Origin: Guyanagaster necrorhizus
Taxonomy: Eukaryota; Basidiomycota; Agaricomycetes; Agaricales; Physalacriaceae
DNA length: 64,000 nt
Assembly: GCF_019112545.1 (NCBI RefSeq)
Contig: NW_025064896.1
Coordinates: 68,702-132,701, forward strand
Direction of reading: 5' to 3'
Shown one piece after another: positions 1 to 9,718 of the stretch. How positions within the stretch are numbered: the stretch's first letter is position 1; each line of letters begins with the position of its first letter. A model generated the notes under the pieces. It did no database searches and was not told the origin of the DNA. It worked only from the letters and a program-made list of their open reading frames with translations. Both the position numbers and the translations under genes were made by a program.

Positions 1-1055
1 CTTGAGATAAGACGAACACGACGAGCAGAAGGCCGGCACTGATAAGGACCGCACCGACCCAGTCGATCCGTAGATCCGTTTCGGTGGATGGAAGATCATC
101 GTCAATGACGTATAGACCAAGGACGAAAGTTACGGCAGTCAGAGCCTGGCAGTCGCAAAATAAAGGCGTGGTCCATAGGAAGAGATCGAACTCACTGTGA
201 TAAGATAAAATGGCGCCCGCCAGGATGGCCTGTTGGGACGGGTGAGAGCTCGTTCGAGCAAAAGAAGAGCAACGCCTTTACGCAGTGAGCTGAGTCAAGA
301 CCCCACCAATGACTGTCCCAAGCGCAGTACCAATAGGCTGGCCGGCGGTGAAAGCGGCCATGGCCTTCCATCGCACCTGGGAAGAGGGAAATGCATCCGA
401 GAGGATTCCGACCTGCCAACCATTATCAGTGGAATGAATCATGGCAACATCATAGTCTCTACCGCAGCAGGCATCATAGCAGCACGTCCTACGCCCTGCA
501 GCCCTCTTAAGATGTCAAGAGTGATATCATCTGGAACGTACATTGGTTGACGAGGTGCAAAGAGGCAGAAATAGAAAGAACTCACTTCTAACAAAGGTGA
601 TGCTTAATGTGAACACCGCCATCCACAGCGAACCGAGTAGAAATGGTTTCTTGCGACCGTACAGATCGCAAATTCGCCCAAACATCATTAGGAAACAGCC
701 CTGCATGGTCTATTAGCGCGCTGGAAACACGTAATCGAGACCGAAAGACGACGGACCGTGGTTAATGGACCGGAAGCCACTATCCAGTTCAACCGTGCCT
801 CCGCAATATCTAAGTCCATCCCGATTGTGGGCAAAGCCACTGAGACCGCACTTGTGTTGGCGCTCTGGAAAACCCATATTAACGCTCAGCCGCCCAGCAA
901 AAATAAAAGGAAAAAGCACACACATTGACGATGTGCGCCATCGTGCACGCCAGTACTACCAATACAGACTTCACCGCAGGCCTATCGTCAGTCACAGCTT
1001 CCTTTGATCCCCTGGTAGTAACGTTGACAGCTCTATCTGGTGAGGTGGCAAACAT
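1..1055 (-). CDS. MFS drug/aminotriazole-type transporter, 5' part (cut by window edge)
   Basis: Major facilitator superfamily permease that would move a small solute or drug across a membrane by proton exchange. The substrate is not readable. Seven exons can be joined on the minus strand: 924-1055, 757-864, 586-700, 463-530, 282-412, 196-229 and 1-145, with introns of 50-59 nt all bounded by GT..AG. The joined frame is open for about 244 codons. It contains recognisable family motifs: N-S-A-N-T..V.ALPTIG near TM1, a loop with FGRICDLYGRKKP (the G-R-x-x-D-x-x-G-R-[KR] signature), RGLQGVG.AAMMPAA, TAGQPIGTALG, LTAPSWRAPFYLI and IDWVGAVL. The order matches fungal DHA-type MFS proteins. The start is the ATG at 1055, the only one in frame before the first hydrophobic segment. 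The C-terminal half lies outside the window. The 500 bp upstream would be its promoter. Confidence 0.88.
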
Positions 1056-1557
1056 GCTTGGTGAGTGGAAAAGGCGTCTGTGACAGCTTTAAAAGCTTTA
1101 CGAGGTAGATCTTTTGCAGAAAAGACTGGGACATTGAATGTCGATATCATAACAATCTTCCTTTGAATCAATTTGCATGCCTGCTCAATATCACTTTGCG
1201 GCCGGCAGTGAAGACGCTGGGAAAGCAATACTTTGAAGTCCCAGCATCCATCTAAGAAATCTTTTAAGGGGATACTCTGGGGAGTGATGATAAGTTCCCA
1301 TGAGAGACGAAAAGGTTTCATGAATAGTATGATCCCTGGGAATAGAAGCTGTTGGCGATGGCCTTGTAGATATTGGAATGATCGTCAGAGAACCCGGTAC
1401 CTGCAGTGCTACAGCATCACCTCAGAAGATCCGTAGAGAGTGGGGAGATGTGTTGGATTGTTTGATGCAGATGGTGACATTAGTATAATCGACAACGATG
1501 AGAGAAAAGCTCTTCGAGCCAATGGCCGTTCGCCACCCAACCAGAGGCACATGGATT
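1056..1557. other. Intergenic: MFS promoter side and HSP10 3' side
   Basis: About 500 bp between two minus-strand genes. Short overlapping ORFs on both strands lack splice-consistent extension or recognisable motifs. I see no further gene here. Confidence 0.6.
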
Positions 1558-2047
1558 TTACTCCTGGATTTTGGCAAGGATCTCCGCGTCCTTGAACAGG
1601 AAATACTCCTACAGGAAACATCAGCAGCTGTATGCCAACTTAACACGAAACAGACACACCTCATCGCCCACCTTGATCGAATTGCCGCCCCAGCCAGGTA
1701 GTAGCACTCTATCTCCAGCCTTCACTTGGGTCGGAACAATATCTCCATCCTTATTCGGCGCTCCGGGTCCAACAGCAATGACCGTCGCCTCCGGTAGTGG
1801 AGTTGTCGTCGAAGACGTGGGCAGGAAGAGCCCAGACGCGGTTTTCTACAGCTCAGTATGAGCGGAATGAAGAATAGATCGTGCAAAAAAAAAAAAACCG
1901 ACCGTCTCAGGTTTAAATCTCTGAACGAGAACCCGGTCAAGGAGAGGAACGAGAGCCTTGATGGATTTGAACGTTGCCTGGGCCGCCTGGATGAGAAGAA
2001 TGGAAATGAGTAAAAATAGCGCTATGCATGGATGCTCTCCTTACCAT
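1558..2047 (-). CDS. HSP10: Mitochondrial 10 kDa heat shock protein (GroES/HSP10 co-chaperonin)
   Basis: Co-chaperonin that caps the HSP60 ring in the mitochondrial matrix. Four exons: 2045-2047 (start codon only), 1903-1986, 1660-1845 and 1558-1608; introns of 58, 57 and 51 nt, all GT..AG. Their sum is 324 nt, giving 107 aa, the normal family length. Visible GroES signatures are LVPLLDRVLVQRFKPE near the N-terminus, the mobile-loop region rich in T, S and G followed by LFLP, the GPGAPNKDGDIVP segment, VLLPGWGGN, and the C-terminal YFLFKDAEILAKI. The first intron directly follows the ATG, so the initiator codon is its own coding exon and the protein begins M-A-A-Q. A perfect heat-shock element lies 75-87 bp upstream. 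The gene seems intact. Confidence 0.95.
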
Positions 2048-2121
2048 TGAAGCAATAAGATAAAGGGGGAAGGTGAGAAACGAAGAAGAGGCGAAAAAAA
2101 AGTTGGAAGAAAGAAGAAAAA

Positions 2122-2134
2122 TTCGCGAATGTTC
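2122..2134. promoter_or_regulatory. Heat shock element (TTCnnGAAnnTTC)
   Basis: TTCGCGAATGTTC is a perfect three-unit HSF binding site, 75 bp upstream of the HSP10 start codon. This is the expected position for heat-inducible control of this gene. The symmetry means it can be read on either strand. Confidence 0.75.
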
Positions 2135-2689
2135 TCAAGTGCAGAATTTTTCGATTACGCAATCAACCATCACGTGGTAATCTCCTGTTATAAACATCAC
2201 CTCCGCTTTCGATCTTGACTTCGTTAACAATTTTCACAAAGACAGAACTTTTGCTGATAGTTGTGACTCTGGTGCAGGATAATGTGTCTTCTTTGTGAAC
2301 TCATTGCATCGCATCAGGTCCATAAGGCAGTGGCCGGACCACCGGCTTTCACCGGTGACCAGAAAACTCACCATAGTTGAGCGTTTAGGTTATCTCTTCG
2401 TGAAACCACAGCAACCTACAGCGATAGCTGTGCTTATATTTTAGGCGTGATCTTACATGCATGCCAATGCTTATCGTCCATGATTGCTTGGACCTTGGCT
2501 ACAATCGTTGAAGCTCCTCGGGGATAGATCCGTAACGTTCTATAGCTTATAGGTCACTGGCCCCGGAAAAAGAACCGTGGCGTCGGAATATTAAGTTCTC
2601 CGACACCAAATCTCCGATAACAACTAATGAACTAATAAATTGACGCTCGCTGGAGAGTCAGAATCGCGTTTTCGAGGGTTTAAGGCTAT
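2135..2689. other. Intergenic, nothing recognised
   Basis: Unique-looking AT-moderate sequence upstream of HSP10. I see no supported gene, RNA or repeat in it. Confidence 0.5.
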
Positions 2690-2956
2690 TCTGGGGCTTC
2701 CTTGCAGTTTATGACTCCCGACGACTATCGAGGATGTGAAGACATAAATTTTCATTTTTATTTTATGAAGAGTCCGTATGTAGCATCTTTCCGTCAAACT
2801 CGGTGACGCTTACTTGGTTAAAAAAAAAAACTACCACTTCGTATTCCGAAACACAGGCTAGACCAGCTGTTCGCTTCATTACATCTGCGTAAATTACTTA
2901 GACCGTCTTTCAATCAAGAAACCGGTTTCACTCGCAAAAAGTCTTTCGCCGTCAGT
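2690..2956. repeat. Repeat module R1a, copy 1
   Basis: About 270 bp starting GGCTATTCTGGGGCTTCC and ending near GTCTTTCGCCGTCAG. It recurs at 10558-10841 with mostly C/T and G/A differences (for example CGACGACTATCGAGG against TGACAACTATCAACG). Its nature is unknown. In copy 2 it is directly followed by module R1b, but here 1.2 kb lies between the two modules. Confidence 0.8.
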
Positions 2957-3178
2957 CACTTACACGGGATTCTTTTCCTTTGGTGTATCAACATTTCCAA
3001 CCAGCCCGCCGCTTACCGCTTCCAAAATGAATACCGGCGCTTTGTGTCTGGTGATGAATCCGAGGGAGGGTCTCCTTGTCCCCTTTAATGGGTGAAACTT
3101 TACTCCGCTGTCCTCAGTATCTCCTTGTGCGACTACAGCTGGTGTTCTTTCTTAGATTTTTCTGTTTCTGAAGGATGG

Positions 3179-3186
3179 TATAAAAG
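3179..3186 (+). promoter_or_regulatory. TATA box of dsRNA-binding protein gene
   Basis: TATAAAAG about 100 bp upstream of the start codon at 3282. The following pyrimidine- and A-rich stretch looks like a fungal 5' UTR. Confidence 0.55.
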
Positions 3187-3281
3187 GTCTAACTACCAGG
3201 AAATCATCTACCCAACAACCAAGAATTCTCTCCTCAGCAATCCAGCACACCGAACGACTTCAGCATCTAGTCCTCCTCGTC

Positions 3282-3616
3282 ATGAACCCTCAGAGACGTC
3301 CGTTTGGATACTTTCCTTGATAATCATCCTCTCACCGTAGTTTCCACAGACTACCGACAAGACTTGAATAGTTATGCCAATCAAGGGGGCTTGACACTCA
3401 CCTATGACAAGACTTTCACCGGACCTCAGCATTCGGGAACTTGGACCGTCGTTGCCTACAGTACGTCTCTAAACAATATGCAGGGAATCGGTACTCACGA
3501 CGTTGTATACAGTCGGAGACATTGAACATGGAAGAGGCACCGCCAGCAATCAGGGTCAGGCCAAGGAGATCGCATCTTACCACGCGATGGTAGCCCTGGG
3601 GTTGAATGTTGATTGA
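3282..3616 (+). CDS. Small single-domain dsRNA-binding protein
   Basis: Product of about 80 aa that is nearly all one double-stranded RNA-binding motif. The order is a helix with Y-R-x-x-L-N-x-Y, G-G-L-T-L-T-Y-D, a P-Q-H-x-x-T-W-T-V-V-A-Y strand, the I-E-H-G-R-G-T turn, then a K-E-I-A-S-Y-H-A-M-V-A-L-G helix. Exons: 3282-3297, a second starting at 3341 or 3350, and 3513-3616. Intron 2 (3461-3512, 52 nt) is clear. Intron 1 (3298 to 3340 or 3349) has two in-frame acceptors nine bases apart, so the first residues are uncertain. No ATG-started frame reaches the domain without this intron. Stop TGA 3614-3616. The helix-2 KKxxK RNA contacts of canonical dsRBDs are reduced here (Q-G-Q-A-K-E), so binding strength is uncertain. 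The gene lies between repeat modules that are adjacent in the second copy at 10.6-11.1 kb. Confidence 0.75.
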
Positions 3617-4188
3617 TCACAGCGGGCTCAAGTACTATAGCTAGTCCCCCTCCTTCTGTTTCTGTAGATTTCTAGAGCGCTTGATATAATCCGATCGCAC
3701 TTTATATACTAAGCTCATTGCTCACGTCACAATATCTGGCCACTTGGCGGTTGTTGAAGCCTCAGCACATGAAACAAGTATCCGTTAACCCTAGACTTGC
3801 AGTGGCCTTGGTCATTCTTACAGCGTGCTTGCTATGATTTATTAATCAAATCAGTGCAGAGAAGCAGTTATTCAGGTTGTATTCAGGCTCCCCTAAGAGG
3901 CAGTCATGGAATGGCAGACCTCACCAAGCCCTTAAGAACCTTTTTCTGCCACTGCCATTGGTTTTTCAAGATAAAACATGAGATTGTGGTCTCCTCGTCT
4001 TTCAACAACATGTTGTATGCATTTTTATCTGTTCGCATGATTTGAGAGACATTAACTTAATTATTTCACATGTATCTGATGCATCATTTGAACCAATATA
4101 TTCTAGGAAGACAGCCAATAGTTTGTGTTTCAATTGATGTTTCTGATTTTCTGTAGATCATGAAACTACCCGTGGTTATCTCCCCAGC
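3617..4188. other. Intergenic downstream of dsRBD gene
   Basis: No supported gene. It is part of the 1.2 kb present between R1a and R1b here but absent from the second copy of these repeats. Confidence 0.5.
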
Positions 4189-4506
4189 CAGTAAGTCAGA
4201 AAGGAGTTCAAGTTGGGTTCAGCGTCGTGAAGTGTGTCTCGGTAGCTGACTAGTAATCAGCATGCATGACCATTGATGAAGGTATGAATCCTTCAGGTTC
4301 GGGACCCATTGGATGTGCAAAGGATGCAACTATGTATTTTATTTTTCCAAGTGGAGAAGACTACAAGCCTGGACATTGGTGTATAAGCCAATAGTTTGCA
4401 CGAGTGGTCCATGGCTGAGCTTAAGTGGCAGGATATCCAGATATTTCCCACGGTCTTCCTCTTTTGCACCGTCAACGAACGGACCGTCTGCTTTGCCCAA
4501 CTTGTC
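4189..4506 (+). repeat. Repeat module R1b, copy 1, SINE-like with Pol III box A/B
   Basis: Homologous to 10842-11128. It carries a box A match TAGCTGACTAG at 4243-4253 (consensus TRGYNNANNNG) and a box B-like GGTTCGGGACCC at 4296-4307. A D-arm-like inverted repeat (GCTGA..TCAGC) surrounds box A. This organisation suggests a tRNA-derived SINE head, but I cannot name a parent tRNA. The other copy has CpG changed to TpG or CpA at the same sites. Confidence 0.5.
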
Positions 4507-4970
4507 TCGTCGCGTGTCATCAACACCATACCATGAATTGTAGAGGAAAATACACGGGAAGCTTGATACGGATGGTCAGTGTGTTCGATTGTATGATGAT
4601 TACATGTTGAATCAGGGTACAATGGAGCAGCATGGATAACCAAGTCTGTTCAAGGTCCCAGGTATGTTTCTTGCTTGGGGGTGGCTCTACTCAAGCTAAC
4701 CTTCGATATAGGAATATGATATCTCGTTCGTGCAGAGCCACTGTCTCTTGCTGCCCTATAACCCATGAATAATACCGCGTCAGCCGAGAAAGCCCCGTCT
4801 TCCATCCTCGCTGTATCTTGCCTCTTTATGTCATATCCATACACCTGAGGTCTGAGGTCTCAGGCAAGAGACAAGTCACTGGGCTCTGTCAGATCTGAAA
4901 AAGGATCAGACGATCAATCTTCAGTTTCAGCTTTTACCGCCGTGACCGTTGGAAGCGATACTAAAAGACG
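4507..4970 (+). other. Possible spliced gene fragment with a convincing intron at 4662-4711
   Basis: A 50-nt stretch 4662-4711 has donor GTATGT, branch GCTAAC and acceptor ATATAG, the exact intron type seen in neighbouring genes. Joined exons give short open frames ending at 4758 or 4770, depending on frame. No upstream start or recognisable domain was found, so this may be a non-coding transcript or a broken gene. Confidence 0.25.
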
Positions 4971-5285
4971 TTAATGTGCATCACAGCAGTGCGGCCGCTG
5001 GCTTGCCTCTTCCTAATGCTTTCTGAGTTAAGCAACGGGTCCAAGCCGTGCGTGTAAACATTGACACACCTCCTCAAAATCAATCTGAGCAGGAAAAAAA
5101 AACGCGTCAAACGCATCCAACACGTCTCTGAAGACAGTGATCGGAATTTGAATCATCGGGCTGGAGCTGGCGTCACCGCCTCCTCCAAAACACAAAATTG
5201 CTGCAATCGAAAACGCCTCAACTAACTGCAAGACGCCAATGGTTAAATTTGAGGCTTTCTTGAGGTTACAGTATGCGTTATGCAA
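4971..5285 (-). CDS. Hypothetical protein, 3' part of a spliced gene
   Basis: I do not recognise it. The minus-strand frame is open from about 5285 to 5070. A 57-nt intron 5013-5069 (donor GTGTGT, branch CTTAAC, acceptor CATTAG) joins it to a 14-codon last exon ending TAA at 4973-4971. Visible features are an alanine/isoleucine-rich hydrophobic stretch (VEAFSIAAILCF), a GGGGD turn, then FRDVLDAFDAFFFPAQIDFEE and an acidic end. No in-frame ATG is seen. An acceptor-like CTCAG just upstream suggests more 5' exons, which I could not place. Confidence 0.35.
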
Positions 5286-5572
5286 CTGAGCTACTAATTA
5301 TGGATCCCTTCCTGGATGTAAAATTACAAAAACACACTAAAAACTCAAGCAGGCCCACTGGTGTCCGCCCCTTGTTTCGCATCCTGGACCTGACCTTCCA
5401 CATTCACATGAAACAGCAGCGTGGCTGGGAGAAGAGGGCACTAGAAGGATATAGGAATGAGAAATTACGAAATCAACAACACATAGATCACGCATCGTCA
5501 AAGCCGTGTGACGAATTACGACTTGCCTCTTATTCGTCAATTGCTGGTATCCTAACTAAAAGAACCGAGATT
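5286..5572. other. Intergenic, nothing certain
   Basis: Overlapping short ORFs on both strands. No supported feature. Confidence 0.4.
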
Positions 5573-5580
5573 AAAAAAAA
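5573..5580 (-). terminator. Pol III terminator of tRNA-Leu
   Basis: An eight-base T run on the minus strand starts eight bases beyond the tRNA 3' end (A8 followed by T8 in the transcript sense). This fits a Pol III stop. Confidence 0.7.
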
Positions 5581-5587
5581 TTTTTTT

Positions 5588-5697
5588 TGATGAGGGTGGG
5601 ATTCGAACCCACGCCCTTTCGGACCAGATTTGTACACTGAAAGAGAGTAGAACACCCAACCTTAGTCTGGCGCCTTAGACCGCTCGGCCACCTCACC
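5588..5697 (-). tRNA. tRNA-Leu (anticodon AAG) with 30-nt intron
   Basis: A complete cloverleaf can be folded on the minus strand. The acceptor GGTGAGG pairs with CCTCATC (one G-U) with discriminator A. The D arm is followed by anticodon stem CCAGA/TCTGG with loop C-T-[AAG]-G-A. The class II variable arm follows, then the T arm GTGGG-TTCGAAT-CCCAC. The anticodon is at 5661-5663. A 30-nt intron (5630-5659) sits one base 3' of the anticodon, the canonical position. The long variable arm fits leucine. Box A and B elements are intact, so it is probably functional. Confidence 0.95.
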
Positions 5698-8487
5698 ACA
5701 TAAGCAATCTGCCAACAACATCCATGTTTTTCTTCGTCCTGGTGTCACCCTCATTTTATCTCCCCACAGGTGTTTCCATCCTCCTGTAACAGAAAAACAG
5801 ATGCACATTAAAAAAAAGACAAACTGTTGGAGTAGTTCTCTTTCATACTCTCACTCTCAATGTTGCAGCTAATTTCAAACTTTTTTAAAAAAAAAATCAG
5901 CACTTTTATAATTTTAAAAGGTGAGAAGACAAAAAGCTCACAGTCATCAATGAGGGAGTCTTTTGAAATGTGCTCATCTGAATTTATTGCTCATGATAGT
6001 CACATCATTGAGAGTAGACTTAAAATAAAGGCAAACTTTTACATCCAAATGATATCATGCAATGACATGTTAGTAGTGATGTCAGTTCTGTAGCCTGAGA
6101 GTACAGTAATAAATTCTAATCAGTGTCCTGAATTTATCAAGCCTATACCAGTACATATCAGTTTTCCATTGCCTGTTAGAAAATGATAAGAAAACAGAGC
6201 TGACATATGAAAACAATAATATTTCTTATATATTAACATGCTCTCAATGTGTTCATATGTGTAATTTTGTGAAATATGATGATACATTAATTGTATCCAA
6301 GTCTACTACATGCATAAAGGAAAATACAACTAGCATGCAATGAAATGAGACTTGTTATTATATCTGGCTTGAGTGACAATTGGTGAAGTGTATGGCTTAG
6401 CAACAGAATGATACTGGTGGAATCACACTACATGTGAAGTCTCAGTACTTGGCACTAAATGCACTGATACAAGGCTAGAGATGCATACTAAAAATACAAA
6501 GAATATAATCAGAACTATAATTAGAACTTCACATCATATTAATCAATGATGTGTAGGCAGTGATATACCAAAAGACATACTCTAGACTAGAGAAATAATG
6601 TATGGCAATATAAGCTTGGATAATCAGCCAAGAGATATGAGGAGGAGGAGTACTGACCATAAGAGAAATCTGGTAGTCTGAAATAGAAACCATGCATGGT
6701 CTAATTATTCTAAGGAGACAAGGAAGACAAAGAGACAAGTAGACAGACTAGCTGAGCTAGCTGATGTCAAATCACTTGGAAACAGCAGGCCTGGTCTTGA
6801 GTTAAAGCAGAACATATGCATCAAACTGTGGCACAAGCAGGAATGTTTTATGCAGGACTCCAAGATAGAGTTCTGGATGTTAACAGTACTATATTAGGTT
6901 GTATTAAAGTATACTATTGTAGAATAGTTAAATACCATAATGTAAAAGTAGGATACAAGTTTCAGACCTCTATTGTTGCAGTGTAAAGACATGATGTTCT
7001 TGCACTCCAGCCTCTGGAATTAGTTTGTAACTTCAGATGACAGAATAAACATATATTGATATCATTTCTATAGGATCAGAGGCATTGTCATTAGACAATA
7101 AGTAGTTGGTTTGAGGCACCAAAACAATGGCTTGGTTTGAGATCACCAAGGCTTTCTATATAGTATTTAAGTCAGTAGTATACAGTGATATACTCTAGTC
7201 TCAAGCTAGATCAATATGCTGATCAAATTCCTAAGCTCTTAGTGTGACTACCACTTCAGTACCAACACTGGCAGTCATAGTCTATCAATCTCTATACCTT
7301 CTTTCCCTTATCATCATCCTATACATTCTCATCCTCATCCCTTTTCTTTACCTTCAGTTAGTGTTGGACCCTGGGAGTTGCAGTTGCAGTGCATTGCATT
7401 TGTGATTGTTTGGTTGTTGCCTGACAATTTTCAAGTGATTTGAGTATTATGCAAGGCATCAAAAGCTAATGTGAGACTCTAGTCTGATTAGGTAGACAGT
7501 TTTGACTTGCACTCTGGCCTGAGAATAAGAGAGTAGTGTCTGGAGGACACTCTTCTGAGTTTTGAGATACTTGTGATGCAAGACACTATAGATAGCAGAG
7601 GTTGAAATCCTTTGGATCTGTAGACAGCATTTTATTGTGTTTTGTGTTTCTCTGGATCACATAGGTTTGAACCTGTGGGTCTACAATTGGTTTAGAAACT
7701 TGCATGCATAGGTTCAAACCCTGTGGCTCTTGTATACATATTTATGAAGTGTTTCTGCTTAGAATGCAAAGTTTTGAGTTGGGTATTGTGTGTGCTTGGA
7801 GTTTGTTCTGAGCATTGCCTGGGACTTATTGAGAATTTTATGAAAGCATTTTGAAGTAGTGTGTTGTGTTACAATATCCTTGTCTTAAGGCCTAGTGACA
7901 TCTGTCACTCCTCTTGTTACACAAAAGCTTTGGAACTTTGATGGATCTTGGCTGTATACACATGCAATTGCTACTTGTGTACTGTGGATTGTTGAGGATA
8001 TGATTGTGTTAGCTTCTGCTACTCCTATCACATTAGAATCCCACAATGAACTTAGAGTGTTGTGTGTATGTGTTGGTGTGGATGTGATCAGTGTATAGTT
8101 CTACACTGTATTAGTTTCTAGCTTGCACATGCAACTACTTCTTCAACTTGTTGAAGTTTACATGCACATGTGCAGCTTCTCATCTTGGCTACCACAAATG
8201 GGAGTCACTGTTAATTTCATCACCTGTGCCAGCATTGATAAGTAAGGAAATACAAAGGGTGCAGTTGATTTCTCTGCTCTGAAGAGATCTGTGACTGATG
8301 CCATTAAATTAAGAGGTCAGAGAGAAACAACTTGAAGAAATAACTGGGCTTGAAATGCAAAGCAAAAAAAATGCATCATTGAAAGCTGACTGGTATTACA
8401 TGTTTATGGGAAAAAGATGACTACAGTTTAAGCAGGAATGCAATCCAGTTTATGTATCCTAATAGCCAGTCAGAGCGGTCAACGGAA
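5698..8487. other. AT-rich, CpG-depleted block without intact genes
   Basis: From about 5790 to 8470 I noticed no CpG, whereas both flanks (tRNA side and TPR gene) have many. No intact gene is visible; the longest open frames are short and lack motifs. Three B-box-like motifs (AGGTTGAAATCC 7599, AGGTTTGAACCT 7663, AGGTTCAAACCC 7710) lie 64 and 47 bp apart, each followed by a similar TGGnTCT segment. The block looks like heavily deaminated old repeat or gene DNA. Confidence 0.6.
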
Positions 8488-9429
8488 CTAGAAAACAATT
8501 GAACTCACCTCCTCTAACCTCGGGCTCCACAATCTGAGGAAACGATTTGCACAGACGAGCAAAAACCATGCAAAAATACATGCACCACAAGCAACCTCCT
8601 TGCGGGGGCTACACTTGCACAGCTTCACATCGAACCTCTCACGCGCCGCCCATGCATCCGACGCGACCATCACGTTCCTCTTGAACGTAATCCCCCCATC
8701 CACCTCATACCTGACGTACCCTACACCGAGCACTTCCTTCCACATATCCCAGCCTTCCACACCGTACATCTCCAGCAGCTGTTCGTTCTCATGGTCGTTC
8801 TGGAACACCACCGCGAGGTTGTCCCGCACAGCCTTCACGTCCATGTAGACGAAGCGGTCCCAAGGCTGACGCACCTTAGCGAGGTCATAGTACGGTGGGT
8901 GGGTGGCGGCGAGTTCTAGAGCCTCACGGAGTCGTTTCATGGCGGTCGGCCGGTCCTTCTCCTCCCAGGCGAGCAGCCCGAGCGTCAGCCCCGCGCTGAT
9001 TTGCATGCCCTTCAGGTAGAGCCTGGCTTTCTTGGTGAAAAAACGAGGGTGGTCCTGCGTGGTGGAAGTGGGACGGAAGCTGCAGAGCAGCTTGTATGCG
9101 TCCGGCGAGTTCTCTGTAACGCGAGCCGGTTAACAGACGGCGAGCCAGGCAGAAAAAAGGGGCATTTTTCATTGGATGTACGCACCCCTGGTCTTACCCA
9201 GCGCTGGGTCCCTGAACAAAGCAATAAAGTTCCTCCATGCTGCGCCCAGAGTCTGCGTCGGAAAGATATCATCAGGAAACGCGTCGCTAGATATGGGTAA
9301 CCGCCTCATAACGTTCTCATCCCTCACGATCTTCATGATAGCTTTCTGGTAGCGCTCAAAGGCCCCATCGGCATCGCCTCGGGCGTACAACGTCTGAGCT
9401 TGACGGAACAGATTCCAGCCGGTGGACAT
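8488..9429 (-). CDS. TPR-like helical repeat protein
   Basis: Protein-interaction scaffold of the tetratricopeptide type; partner unknown. Exon 1 9198-9429 and exon 2 8488-9113 are joined over an 84-nt intron (9114-9197, donor GTAAGA, acceptor TTACAG). The N-terminus, about residues 4-30 (WNLFRQAQTLYARGDADGAF then Y..AI), is a textbook TPR helix pair. A second unit lies around AGLTLGLLAWEEKDRPTAM.RLREAL. The start at 9429 is chosen because the upstream frame is non-coding in character. The 3' end is uncertain. Unspliced, the frame ends at 8488 after a hydrophobic tail (GACIFAWFLLVCANRFLRLW) that could be a membrane anchor. Alternatively a 52-nt intron (GTGCAT..CTCAG) removes that tail and gives a stop at 8514-8516. 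A cysteine cluster CKCSPRK precedes it. The gene sits at the edge of the CpG-free block. Confidence 0.65.
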
Positions 9430-9718
9430 GGTAGTATAGGCAAGGTGGTGATCGTTTTGAACAAGAGGTGAAAAATATAAATAGAGATTGAGAATGAGAA
9501 TGACGGCCTGAAGATGCCGGCTATTAGTGGTTGGTAGGGATGTGCCGGGCGAACGAACCAACAGACGATTCATCGTAACATCAAGATCAATCATAAATGG
9601 CTTATTAATTTCTTCAAGCTCTGCGAGAAGAAAGCCACTGAAGGTGAAAACTCGTATTCAATTATCCTAACTCGAATAAATTCGTACATGCAAACATTGT
9701 TATTATTATATCAGTGCT
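9430..9718. other. Intergenic between TPR gene and DUF1996 pseudogene
   Basis: Presumed TPR promoter and DUF1996 3' flank. An upstream in-frame extension of the TPR ORF exists but looks like untranslated leader. Confidence 0.5.

Noticed and set aside
4293..4643. 116-aa minus-strand ORF
   Set aside because: It overlaps the SINE-like repeat and is not preserved in the second copy; no domain.
5273..5590. 105-aa plus-strand ORF before the tRNA
   Set aside because: It ends in the A/T run of the Pol III terminator and overlaps the tentative minus-strand gene; no motif.
9430..9594. N-terminal extension of the TPR protein to 9594
   Set aside because: The extension has no TPR character and the ATG at 9429 starts exactly at the first helix.
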